Shown here: in pieces, positions 35,975-46,972 of the stretch
Position numbering within the stretch: position 1 is the stretch's first letter
Layout of the letters: every line of letters starts with the position of its first letter
Source of the DNA: Myrica gale
Taxonomy: Eukaryota; Streptophyta; Magnoliopsida; Fagales; Myricaceae
Assembly: GCA_963930655.1 (NCBI GenBank)
Contig: OZ005600.1
Span: 11,721,501-11,785,500 of the forward strand
Direction: 5' to 3'
DNA: 64,000 nucleotides
Position numbers and translations under genes: made by a program
The notes under the pieces: generated by a model
What the model was told of the DNA's origin: nothing
Database searches by the model: none
Seen by the model: only the letters and a program-made list of their open reading frames with translations

Positions 35975-36172
35975 GTAGGTTTGTTTTGTAAAATTTTAGT
36001 GTTGTTAAAATTTTAGGTATTGGATTTAGTGAAAATGTGTAGAGAGAGGTAATTTTTTATATTTTTGTAGTGAAAAGTAATGATTTGATGGAGGAGAGAG
36101 AGATTATATTGTAATATTTTATTGTGTTAAAATTTTAGAGGGTGTAAAATTTTACAATACAAACGCAGCCTT
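35975..36172. mobile_element. MITE copy 3 of the same family, inverted
   Basis: Runs from 'ggtaggtttgttttgtaaaa' to 'ttttacaatacaaacgcagcc'. Flanked by TTGG-like sequence on both sides, compatible with a 3-bp target duplication. Orientation is opposite to copies 1 and 2. Confidence 0.75.
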
Positions 36173-36270
36173 GGTCACCTGAAGAGATTTTTACACAGGA
36201 TCGGCGTAATTATTACAGAGGTTTGGACAAAAAAATGGTTCGAACCGGTTCAACAAACAATCGACCAACC

Positions 36271-36686
36271 AGTCAATCTGGTCACCCCCCACCTTGACCA
36301 TTCCGCCGTAAACGTTCAAGCATCCATGGCAGAAAACAAACTCGTATTAGTACACAAACAAAGACACATCAACACATCAAGGCCTGAACAGAGATTGCAG
36401 GTTATGTCGCCAGTCAAAATGCTTGGCTCAAAACAGTGGATAAGAATAAGAAAGAGGAAAGAGAGGATTTATTACCACAGTCAATCTGGTCACCCCCCAC
36501 CTTGACCATTCCGCCGTAAACGTTCAAGCATCCATGGCAGAAAACAAACTCGTATTAGTACACAAACAAAGACACATCAACACATCAAGGCCTGAACAGA
36601 GATTGCAGGTTATGTCGCCAGTCAAAATGCTTGGCTCAAAACAGTGGATAAGAATAAGAAAGAGGAAAGAGAGGATTTATTACCAA
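36271..36686 (+). repeat. Perfect 208-bp tandem duplication
   Basis: Two head-to-tail copies (36271-36478 and 36479-36686) read identical throughout by eye. Each begins at 'agtcaatctggtcacccccc' (the second 'agtcaatctggt' at the junction) and runs to 'ggatttattacca'. Identity implies a very recent event or an assembly artefact. It is about 350 bp downstream of the KRP gene's stop codon. Confidence 0.9.
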
Positions 36687-37046
36687 CGAGAGTTTTCCCT
36701 ACCTAAATATACACAAAACCGAAGCATTAAGAAGAGAAGACTAGAAATGAGATCTACTGATTAGATATACCCGTTAAATCTTACAATTGAAGAAACTCTA
36801 AAACTACCCTACCCTATCTCCTCTCCAATGACTCCCCCATTCGCTTGAACATGGGATTTTGGTGTTTTTAGTTGGTTAGTTTGTAATTCGTAAGCTCTGT
36901 AATGTTACAGATCGTTAAATTACAAGTTTAGCTCTAGTTTCCTATCAATCCACCGCCCCTGCTGCTCATCCCCGCACTTTAAATGCTCAGCCAGGTATCC
37001 ATTCAGAAATTGCAGGGCATCGTAACTTCATTTAAATGAACTTTGC

Positions 37047-39072
37047 TCAAGGACCTATCCGCACCCATTCGTACCGTCCTTGGAGGGGTAAATCATTCAC
37101 CACATCGAAGTTGTACCTGCAACAGTCCCAAGTACAGATTAGGAAAGGCATTTTACAAGTTAACGGGGAGTGGCTAATGGCTGATCAAAAGGAAAGAGAG
37201 TTCTATACTTCTCAATAAATATTCTCTGTTGTTGCTGCTCTGCACAGACAAAGAACTCCTCCATCTCTTGTGTTGTTGGGATGTTTCTTCGCCGATCATT
37301 CCTAACTCTTTGGTTAGTTTCAGAAGTTGTTCGCCGGGTGGTTGAACCAGGGGTCCTCAAGGAGTCCGAGTCCCTAATCAAACTGCAAGGCGTGCTTTCC
37401 CTGGTGCTCCTATACAAACCAAAATAGACCATTATTTTAATTACAGAGCAATAGGAAAAGGTGCACCAAACATTCAGCAAAATTGATTTCGCAAGAACCA
37501 GAGAAAAAAAGGGAAACAAGTTGAAGATTACACTAGATATCGAGTTATATAAATTCGGGGGTTAACATACAAGAACGATAAGTACCTGGATAAAATTTTT
37601 CAAGATAGCCAATAAAACACCTCTAAACTAATAGTACTTCAGATAATTTGACTTGATAATCTTTAAAAGGAATGGGCATTTGAATATTAGATCAAGGAAG
37701 ATGTCAAAATTGCATTTAATAAATACTGGTAAGAGATAGCCAAGTTGCAGTCTTGCAGATAAAGTAACTACATGTTATTCATCAAAGACCCTCTCACAGG
37801 TCACAAACATCACTGAATTTTCACGAAAGTGATTTATCACTAAATCCCTCTATTTTCTGGAAACTTTTAACACTGATAAGAATTATGCAAGTGGAAAGTC
37901 CCCTGTTTCTCATCTTTTTATTTTCCTGGTGCAGGGCAAAAAGAAACCATGAAAGGAACCAAAAGGCATTAAGTGTGCATAGACAAAACACATGTTATAA
38001 TAGCCACCGAAAAAACGAAGAAAAACACAAATAAATAAAGACGGCAGATCAAGCTTAACGATAACGGAACCACCAAAGTTGCGAGAAATGTCCCCACTCT
38101 CCCCCCCCCCCCCCCCAAACAAATTTCTAAGATGCAAATCCCTTACAAGCAAGCTAGATATGTGACGTTCTACAGTAAAACAACCCAACATGTTTTCCTT
38201 TTTCAAAGAACATGAGGGGTATCAAGAGAGGAGGCTCTTTTTCAAGAAAAAACAAGCCCTCAGAAAGAGCTCTTTAGCACAAAAGCTACAAAAAGAAGAA
38301 ACAAAAGCTTCATAATTTTTTTTATCAACAAGGATGAAGAAAAAAACAACACGAAGAAACCCAAAAGAAAATTTTACTTGCGCAAAAAGAAAAAGCTGCA
38401 AAAGGCCAAGCAACTGAGAAGGACCCCCTAAACAGAAAACCATTCCTACTAGTAAAGGACGCCACACTGAAAAATTCTCAACCACTGAAATTGTCACGAG
38501 GAAAAGAGTAGAATTAGCAACAAAGAGGGGCAACAAACTCGTAAAATAGAAGTTCTCAAAAAACCCCATTTCACAAAAAACAAAGAAATGGCCAAAAATT
38601 ACCTGTCTCTACCGTCAAACTCCACATTATTCTCTCCAAACGAAACTTCAACCCCTAAATCATTACCCTCCTTGGCTTCATCCTCCTTCCAAAATATTCC
38701 AAGACACTCCTGCACCTTCCCGTCCTCTTTCTCCTTCACCGAGCCGGAGTCCACCGACCCCATCTTCGGCCCCGAATTACGCCCGTTGGGCCTAGGGCTA
38801 GGACTCTCTCTGCAACACTCTCTGGGCCGCTGTTGTCTTCTCAGCAAAGGGGGTTTCTGGAGGCGGCGGCTGCGAAGCTGGAGGTAGGAGAGAGCGGAGG
38901 AATCTGGGTCAGGAACAACCGCGGGCGAGGGAATAGTTTTCTGGAGGCGTTGGAGAGCTAGGGCTTTGGCTCTGGTACAGACACCAATAGAGGCGGCCTT
39001 TGGTGAGTGAGAGACCTCCATGAGCAGGGCCACGTCACCTGTGATCTTCGATTTCTTCATGTACTTGCCCAT
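37047..39072 (-). CDS. KRP: Cyclin-dependent kinase inhibitor (KRP/ICK family)
   Basis: Exons 38603-39072, 37209-37409 and 37047-37116 encode 246 residues with exact phase joins (GRD|RSTREST, FIEK|YNFDVV). KRPs bind CDKA-cyclin D complexes in the nucleus and restrain the cell cycle. Seen: the N-terminal MGKYMKKSKITGDVA box and TRAKALALQRL typical of the KRP3/4/6-like group; YLQLRSRRL at 63-71; and a low-complexity middle. The C-terminal CDI domain has IPTTQEMEEFF, then FIEKYNFDVVNDLPLQGRYE and WVRIGP. The last intron is only 92 bp. Intron 1 (1.2 kb) contains a run of 16 C at 38101-38116. A GA repeat lies about 80 bp upstream of the ATG. The gene looks intact. Confidence 0.95.
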
Positions 39073-39139
39073 CTCTGTTCTAAGGTTTTGTAGTCTGTAA
39101 GAGTTAAAAGACCGCCTCCCAAGGTTTCATGCAATGAAA

Positions 39140-39210
39140 CAAAGAGACTCAGAGAGAGAGAGAGAGCGGGTGGGTGGGTGGCCCGGGTGGGGCGGGGTGG
39201 GCGCCAAGTT
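39140..39210 (-). promoter_or_regulatory. GA/GGGT-rich tract upstream of KRP
   Basis: A (GA)n run followed by GGGT repeats and GC-rich DNA sits 70-140 bp upstream of the KRP ATG. Plant (GA)n tracts near start sites can bind BBR/BPC factors, so a regulatory role is possible but inferred. Confidence 0.35.
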
Positions 39211-39299
39211 TTGTACTGTTGAGAGCTGGAGGGTGGGTTGGAAGGGGATGGGACGGAGAAGAGAAAGTTAGGGTTGGGGGTTTAGGGAACAGCACTTCA

Positions 39300-40060
39300 T
39301 TTATATTCCCGTCATATTCTTCTTAAATGGTCCTCACTCCTCCCCCTCAACGTTGGTAGAATTCTCACTCGCTATTTCTATGATTCCTTTTATTGCATAA
39401 AATTAGTTGGTATTATCTATAAAATATAAATATATTAAAGATTAAAATACTTAAATTACCGCTCCATTTTCAAAGTTTACTCCAATAAATGAGAATGAAG
39501 TGGTAGTTCATGGAAAAAGACGGCGCTAATTAATTTTTTATTTATTTTAAAAACAAGTAATAAATTTAGTTTTATTATATTTCGTACTATTTTCAATTAC
39601 CTCCTCTATTTCAGAAGTCCTTTTTTTATTATTAATGTAAATATTAATATTAAAAAATATTCTCTTTTTAAAAATAGCAGCCAAAAAGCTTTTACATTGG
39701 ATCCCTCGAGAGTTGGACCAAAGCATATACAATTGATTGTACGTTTTGTTATAAGTGGTTTCTTTACTATTCCACTCTCGTTACACTAATTCACAAAACC
39801 CACTCAAACTAGGAGGAATAAGTTATTTAATACGCCCTAAATGTAATGTTAATCTTTAAGTTTGCTGGGTGCTTCTAAAATTATTTCTGGATACTACATT
39901 TCATTAAAAAAAAAATACCCTAAAAGTTCGAGTAGAAATCCATCACCCACAATTTTTCATTTAAGTTATCAATTTGATTCTAAAAAACTGAAACAAAAAT
40001 AGTAGACTCAAACTATATTGTCTCCAAGTGTAGCCCTTACCACCCAGACTACCCAAGAAT
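39300..40060. other. AT-rich intergenic stretch upstream of KRP
   Basis: No gene or well-bounded element seen. Confidence 0.4.
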
Positions 40061-40074
40061 GGGTAATATTAGCT

Positions 40075-40729
40075 AGGGGTGTCCAAAAAACCGACGGGAC
40101 CAGTCGAACCTGACCGAAACTGGACTGGTTCTGTCCAAATCGGTGAGAAAAAAACTTATTAGAATGGTCGGTCCTGTCTTGATTGCATACAAAGAAAAAC
40201 CGGTACCGGACCGGAGCATATTGCTCCAGACCGGTCCAAACCGGTTTATTAAAAAAAACCTAAAACTAACTAAAACGAAAATGAATCACGCGACCCCCCG
40301 CCCCGCGTCCTCTCTCATTCTCACATTTCAAACCTTAACCCCCCTCCCTCAGTTTGCGTCGGCGCAACACCCCTCCCCGCCCCCCTCAGTTCGCGCAACA
40401 ACCCCCTCCCGCCCCTCTCACTCCTTAGCCCCCTTGCCGTGTGTCTCTCTCATCTCTCAGGTAATTGATCATTCCTTGTTGTGTGTCTCTCTCTCTCCCT
40501 TGTCGTGTGTCTCCCTTGCGCGAATTGATGTTATTCTTATTTAATTGATCGTCTCTATTTTAGTTAATTTACTGGAACTTTGCAGGTTAAAGGATTGTGA
40601 TTCACTGATTTGTGAATTTCTGTCGTGTCGTTCTTGGCCGGTCCAGTCCGGTTGACACACTCTGGGAAAATCCGGTTATACCTGCTCAGAACGGACCAAA
40701 CCAGACCAGACAGGCTAATGGACACCTCT
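40075..40729. mobile_element. 655-bp element with AGRGGTGTCCA ends and 10-bp target duplication
   Basis: Termini AGGGGTGTCCA and (inverted) AGAGGTGTCCA are flanked by AATATTAGCT (40065-40074) and AATGTTAGCT (40730-40739), matching at 9 of 10 bases. Subterminal DNA is full of CCGGT/GGTCCGG/CCGGTTT motifs on both sides, and the centre is pyrimidine-rich. The size of the duplication suggests a Mutator-like non-autonomous element. No coding capacity was recognised. Confidence 0.75.
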
Positions 40730-41629
40730 AATGTTAGCTATAATTCCTGTGCATGGTGCATGTATGAATAATATTTTCTTAGATCATCACAAAACTTTTA
40801 AGTCACTTATCACCTTTTAAACTCCAATTAATGTCCATCCACAATTAGTTAATTTCAGAATTTAAAAAACAAAACAACGATTCTATTACAATACCGTATT
40901 TACAAGTACCTCGTGCAAATTTACTCCCTACGTTCATTTTTTTTTTCTATGTCATTGATTGATTTTATCATTTATTTGCTCGAAATACATCAGGGCGGTT
41001 CAAATCTTACTCACTGGGTTGAACTTTGATAAGGACAAAAAAAAAAAGTATCAAAGCAACCCATACTTCATCAAATGACAAGCCTGCCAGAGTTGAAACA
41101 TAAATTGTATAATCTATGAATTTGACAAAAAAAAATACGAGTTACAATTTTTTATTTTTTAAGGAAAATTTGATATTTTTTCTTTAAAAATGATTGTGCG
41201 GACAAAGTAATACAAATTTTATGATTTGGTTCATAACTTTTTTATATATGAGTTCGGTGCAATATTGTGTTAGTAGTCATCTCCCCGCCATGCAAAATGT
41301 TCGAACAATTGCAATGTCAGGAATGCCCTTAAGCTCTTTGGAAACGCAAACGCCCGGTAAAACTTCTTCTATCCTCAGTCAATTTTGAAAGCCAGCTTAA
41401 AAAATGAGAGGATGAAATAGTGGAGTTACCGGAATTTTCAGGATGAGTACAAAATTAGCCTACTTTTCCATTTTCTCTATTTTATAAATTTTAAAATTCA
41501 TCAAATTAGTCCTAAAATTTTAAAATCCATCAACTTTAAAAAGGTTACAGGAGGATTAATATAATAATAGATTTTAAACTAAAGGACTAATTTGACGGAG
41601 TTTAAAAGCTCATAGACGAATTAATAAAA

Positions 41630-42073
41630 GGGAATTTATCAGTTTAGTCCTTAAGTTTTACACGCTTTTACTTTTTAGTTCTTGTGTTTAATTTTTTCAA
41701 ATTTTAGTCCTTATGTTTATATTTTTTGACGTAATGGTCATTCCGTCAGTCTGTTGTTCACATGCTTAACGGACCTCTTTTACACGTCAGCAAATTTGAA
41801 GCGGTCGACCGGGTATATGTTTTGAACGTGAGCGGTTGACCGTTACATGAAGTGTTCGACCGGTACATGAAGCGGTCGACCGATACTTGTACCGGTCAAC
41901 CAGTAAAATTTGTTGACGTGTCAGAGAGTTTCGTTAAGCATATGGACGACAGACTGACGGAATGACCATTTTGTCAAAAAATATAAACCTAAGGACTAAA
42001 ATTTGAAAAAATTAAACCCAATAACTAAAAATTAAAAGCGTGTAAAACGTAAGGACAAAACTGCTAAATTCCT
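41630..42073. mobile_element. Foldback element with perfect 9-bp target duplication
   Basis: Arms of about 175 bp start GGGAATTTATCAGTTTAGTC on the left and, inverted, AGGAATTTAGCAGTTTTGTC on the right. TTAATAAAA flanks both sides (41621-41629 and 42074-42082). The loop (about 41800-41905) carries several copies of a GGTCGACCG-like motif. Mutator-like by duplication length; no transposase. Confidence 0.9.
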
Positions 42074-42257
42074 TTAATAAAATGATAAACTATAAGGAGG
42101 AAAATTGGTACTTATCTAGTTAGGAAAATAATTATATAGTTATTGAATATAATAGTAGATACCCAATCAAGAGATTGAGCTCTTCTCATAAGTTATATAC
42201 TAAAGTAGGTTATCACTGCTAGTAGAATCGGCTCAAGTTATATCTCTATTTGGCTTA

Positions 42258-42466
42258 GTGGAGTGTTTGTTGAAACACTCATAAACTCAATCTTAAGTGT
42301 TAAAATTTTGGAGTGTTGGAGTTGGTGAAAAAAGTAAAAAAATAGATGGTTTGAATGAATTTTTTTATATTTATTTGTAGTGAAAAGAAATGATTAGATG
42401 AGAAGATATAAAAAATTTTGTAATTATTTTATTAGGACCAAAATTTTGGCCCCCAAACACCACCTT
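42258..42466. mobile_element. MITE-like AT-rich element
   Basis: Contains 'ttaaaattttggagtgttgg', 'gaaaagaaatgattagatga' and 'ggaccaaaattttggccc'; related to the copy at 45708 and the inverted copy at 23230. Boundaries are approximate. Confidence 0.5.
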
Positions 42467-43294
42467 ATAGTCTAGGAAGCTATGGCCATATAAATATTGT
42501 ATCAGTAATGGATGATCTAATTACGAGAAGAAATATGATTTAGAATTCTAATTTGTTGCACTTCATTCCCGGGCCAATCACAATAACACTAAATTTGATG
42601 CCTAAAACAACAACAAAGAAGAAAAGTGCACTTGTTAAAGGAAAGCGCACTTGAGCTTACCCTCCCCACACGAGGTAGGTTAATGGTCAAGAAGCGTTTG
42701 AAATAACATGTAATCTAGGACGTTATGGCTATTTTTGGGAATGGGATTGGATCCCAATTTCAGGTCTCAAGAATAGGCTTGGGTCCAAAATCACCGATAC
42801 ACGTTTGGATGGGTCGAGACTCAATTTTGATTGGAAATTGGAAAAAGGCCTGCTTTAGTTAAACCTTTAATTTAATTTAATTGCTCTTTAATGGATCAAC
42901 CAAATCATTACCAACTTTCGCATCAGAGCTCCTTGGAATGCTCAAAACCCTAATAAACAATTATCAAAGCCATCACATCAACCTCAATTAATTCTCTCCC
43001 CCACACACCTTAAACAGTAACAATTCGTGGTGGGAACTCTCTTTTTCCTACCCACACTTTTCCCGCCAGAACTGATCAGCCCCAATTGGTGCAGGCTATA
43101 ATTATATGACGCTCATGCCCTGCCCTATCCACTTTATTGCGGCCGATGCTACCGTGAGAGCTGGGCCCGCCATACTCCTACTGGTCCTACCTATCAAGTT
43201 TGCTCCGCTCCGTTCTGTCGCGCCAGAGATTCTCACAGTTTGCCCTCTGTTTCGAGTTTCTATTTCACTCGAGATTTGAGTGCTAAAACGTGAA

Positions 43295-44435
43295 GGAAAT
43301 TTTGCTTTTTAGTAATCTGGTTTTCCCCCTTTTTATTTTAAGTCCTGAAATTTAATTATTTAAACTTTTAGTCCTGAATTTTTCTATGCTTGAAAAAAAA
43401 ATAGTTCATCCATTACCTTATGTTAGTATGACTAATGAAAATTTCATCCACGCCAACATGTCTCTCCAAATTAGCAACAATTTTCACGTCAAACTCTTTT
43501 CACTGGGTAAACGACACATATCTCACATCTAAACATAAATGAAAACGCTACATTCAAGGAATCAATCCGTGCGTTAAAGGATTCTGCAACGATTTCATTT
43601 GTAAAGGACACGCGTTTTAACAACTTTGTGATAACTCAGTTTCTTAAATATATATATTATAATATTATTTTTAACTTTCATAAATTTTTGCAACACATTA
43701 TGAAGGTGAGTTACAACTGTGATAACTCGGTTTCTTAAAAATAAAAAAATGGGGCGTGACACACGCAACTAAACAATGCGTTTCGCAAGTCTTCCCTCAG
43801 GTCCCGTGTATCCAGCCCCTTCCAGAAGTATCTCAAATTTTCCCCCGCAGGCAGACAAATCTTCAAACCCTTTTGTCTCCTTTTCGTCGTTTCCTCCTCC
43901 ACTTAATTGAACTAAGCTTCGTCCTTTGCATTATTTATTTGCCAGATCTCCTTGCGATTTGTCTCCTTTGCTATTTCGGTAGACGAGCTGTGAGATTCAG
44001 CTTCTTTGGGTTCAACAGAAGTGGCACCTTGGGAGCGTTTTGGACGCGGCAATGAGAAGAGGTAGATAAGCTGGCATATAGTTTCTCCTTTGCTATTTTT
44101 GGTCTAGGGTTTACTCAAGAGATATGCGGTCATGGATGATGTTTGATCGGCTTAAGTCTCCAATGGAACGAAACTCACAGTTTCATTTAGCTGGTTGGGA
44201 GCTACCGGTCGTTAGGAAAATCAGTTCTGAAGTGGACGTTGATGAGGAAATGTCAGTTTACGTGAAAAATGGACATTGACGTGGATGACATTTTTGCTAG
44301 TCATACTAACTAAAAGTAACATATGAACTATTTTTTTCAAGTCGGAAAAATCGAAAACTAAAAGTTTGAACGATTAATTTTTAGGACTAAAAATGAAAAA
44401 GGATAAAAACCTGGCTACTAAAAAACAAATTTCCC
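43295..44435. mobile_element. 1.14-kb foldback element with cargo, 9-bp target duplication
   Basis: Arms of about 160 bp (left from GGAAATTTTGCTTTTTAGTA, right inverted from GGGAAATTTGTTTTTTAGTA) share 'aaacttttagt', 'aaaaaaatagttcat' and 'gttagtatgactag'-like blocks. Flanks are AAACGTGAA (43286-43294) and AAACGTTAA (44436-44444), 8 of 9 matching. About 800 bp of non-inverted DNA lies inside; its centre (43760-44060) is pyrimidine-rich and open on the plus strand, resembling a gene leader. A 'gtgataactcagtttctta' phrase occurs twice (43629 and 43719). Confidence 0.8.
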
Positions 44436-44444
44436 AAACGTTAA

Positions 44445-45700
44445 TTATGTGCCACTGCAAGCCCTCTAGAACCATAGCCAATAGTTGGAGCACGGGACTA
44501 TCCATACGTTTGGAGCCAGCAGGGCGAGTCTAGGCCATTAGGATAACTCTCTTATAGCTTTTATGTGCCGCTCGGTCCGCTGCCTATTCACTTAGCTTTT
44601 GAGGTTATCTAGACGCTTAGTAAAATCACTATTTGAGTTCCTCCCTGTACTAAGATATATATAATCTTAAATCACAATAAAAAAATAAAATTTTTAGAAC
44701 ATGTACAATCGTTAATCGAGATGACTCTCGAATAGTAAAAAATAGGATAACAAATTTACCCTTATGTTTTGTTATGGGATAACTACGCCATTTCACTCAT
44801 AAAAAAATATTAATTTCTATTCAAATTATGTGCACGAAATATAACGAAATTAATAATTAAAAATACAAAGTACTGCAATTTTCAAGTAAAAATATATGTT
44901 TTTTTTTCTTTAAATTATGTTTTTGAAATTATAAAAACAAGGAAAGATCTTTATACAAATTTGCACGTAAAACAGACAGTGGGTTAGTTTATTTAGCTCA
45001 TAATCTTGTTACAGAGATGCTTCTGTAATGCCTTGAGAAATCGAAAAAGAGATGCTTCGCTTGGTAGTGGTACCTTCAGACGTTGCTGGTCCTTCCCTTA
45101 TAATCTGCCCCACGAATCTCCAATAGAAAATGTTCCACCTGATGTAAAGCTGCGAGAAATCGTATTAGAAATTTGTTCTTCGTTTAAACCCTAAAACTTT
45201 CTCAAAGACTTTAAGGGAATCTTCCCAAACCCAAACCCCTAGGTTGGTATGGCATTTAACAATTGTTTAAAAAAAACACTAACACGTGTAGTACTTTATA
45301 CCCAGTGGCACAAATATCACAGCCCCTTCTGCCCCGGGCCCCTCTCTCTCTGGTTCTTTTTTTTTTTAAAATTTTTTTTCTTTTTCTCCGGAGTTTAATT
45401 TCCCTAGGTTGGTAAATATTACTCACCCAATCATGACTCCTGTGTGCGCAGATCTGAATCATCTGTGCATACAAATCCACCTCTTTTCCCCCCCTCTTAC
45501 GTTCTCTTTTTTTTTTTTTTACTGTTTACTGACCAGGTATCTTACTACTAACTATCATGCAGGTGTCAGCTCTGAGTTTCGGGTGGAGAGTCTTTGCAAC
45601 TGGCTTCTATTGTATTCTATTACCTGGGATCTCAATTCGCATGGATAAATTATACGACAGTCTCCGCGCTCGCGTTTTAACATTAATAAACTTCATACCA
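44445..45700. other. Intergenic stretch, nothing recognised
   Basis: A 62-codon open frame at 45006-45194 has no recognised family. Otherwise AT-rich and gene-free. Confidence 0.4.
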
Positions 45701-45707
45701 TTATTTG

Positions 45708-45910
45708 GATGCATTCAGATGAATAATAGGAGATAATGGTGATATTTGTTTATTAAAATATTAGGTGATAAAAATATTAGGGTGTTGAAATTTGTAAAAA
45801 AAATGAAGAGATAGATTTAAATTAATTTTTTATATTTATTTTACGTAAAAAATGATGATTTGATGATGAGATAAATAATTTTGTATTATTATTTTATTGA
45901 GGCCAAGGCC
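45708..45910. mobile_element. MITE-like AT-rich element
   Basis: Contains 'aaaatattagggtgttgaaa', 'aaaaaatgatgatttgatga' and 'ttttattgaggcc', matching the element at 42258 block for block. Boundaries are approximate. Confidence 0.5.
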
Positions 45911-46017
45911 AAAATATACTAAAACCATAACCGACCATCTCACCAAGTCAGACAATCTCTTTAATTTTCGTTTACATTCCAAAAGTCACTTTTCATTCAT
46001 TAGACCCACACTAAGGG

Positions 46018-46198
46018 GTTGTACGACACCTTTGTATTCTCAGAATTTTTTGAATCCTGAGAATACATAAACCGAACATGTTTTTTAACATCATCTAAAA
46101 ATAACTACCGCACGTATACCAATAAAGTTAACATCACATAAAAATTTTCAAAACACAAAAAATTCTCAAAAAATTACCCCACCGAACATCCTCTAAAG
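46018..46198. mobile_element. MITE-like element
   Basis: From 'aggggttgtacgacacc' to the inverse of 'gaggatgttcggtggggt', with 'attctcag' and 'ttctcaaaa' blocks near the two ends. Related in style to the copy at 55074. Confidence 0.45.
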
Positions 46199-46972
46199 GT
46201 CCAAATCTTGGTTTCTGTCCCTGAAATTTAGAAGTACCCTCTAGATGATGGATCAAAGTTCTATACCTTTCATGGCAAGTTATTCACTCCTCTTTTCCAA
46301 GAACATACCATTTTAATGTATTTTTTTCTAGGTGACCGATACAACTTTAAGGGCACCTCGACTAATTATAAAATTAGTATATATGAGGTTTTGAACTTGA
46401 GATTTTGAAAGGAGAAAACCACCAAAGTCCTTAAATCAAAACGAAGGGCTCAAATCTCAAATGCATTCGCATTAAAACGTGTAACACCTCTTTTCAAGCA
46501 GACCTTTAGTAAAGAACTCCAAATATATATATATACTGTCATTGCTCGTAGCACCCAAAACCTACTCCCATTTTAGGAAGTTCATATCTTGTGAACAAAC
46601 TGTGAATAACTGTATGAATCCGCTACTCCAAACCTGCGGAAATATAGCCCTGAAGAAAATGATACACATGACCACGCACCTCATTCAAAACACCGATGAG
46701 AGGAATTCCACTTCTTTTCCTGCTCTTATATATCAAGAAACAGCTTCAATCTGGACAGAATATAGGCATCAAAAAGTTATACTTCGATTAAACCACGGAA
46801 GCCACGCATGGTTTTATTGGAACTTTGCAACCAACAAGGCAGCGCTACTAATTAACGGATGGGAGATGCTTATAACGTACCTTGAATGCTCGAAGCCTAC
46901 GTTTGGTGGACTAGGCAGCAACTTCCACAAGCCTAGAAAAGATGCCCATGGCTTTAGCTTGGTCTCAAGTTT

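Noticed and set aside
37160-37208. KRP frame reading through to PFDQPLATPR
   Set aside because: This is intron read-through; the GTATAG donor at 37208 and the next exon restore the conserved KYNFDVV motif.
38222-38569. Minus open frame of 115 codons in KRP intron 1
   Set aside because: Lies within the intron, A/T-driven composition, and no recognised family.
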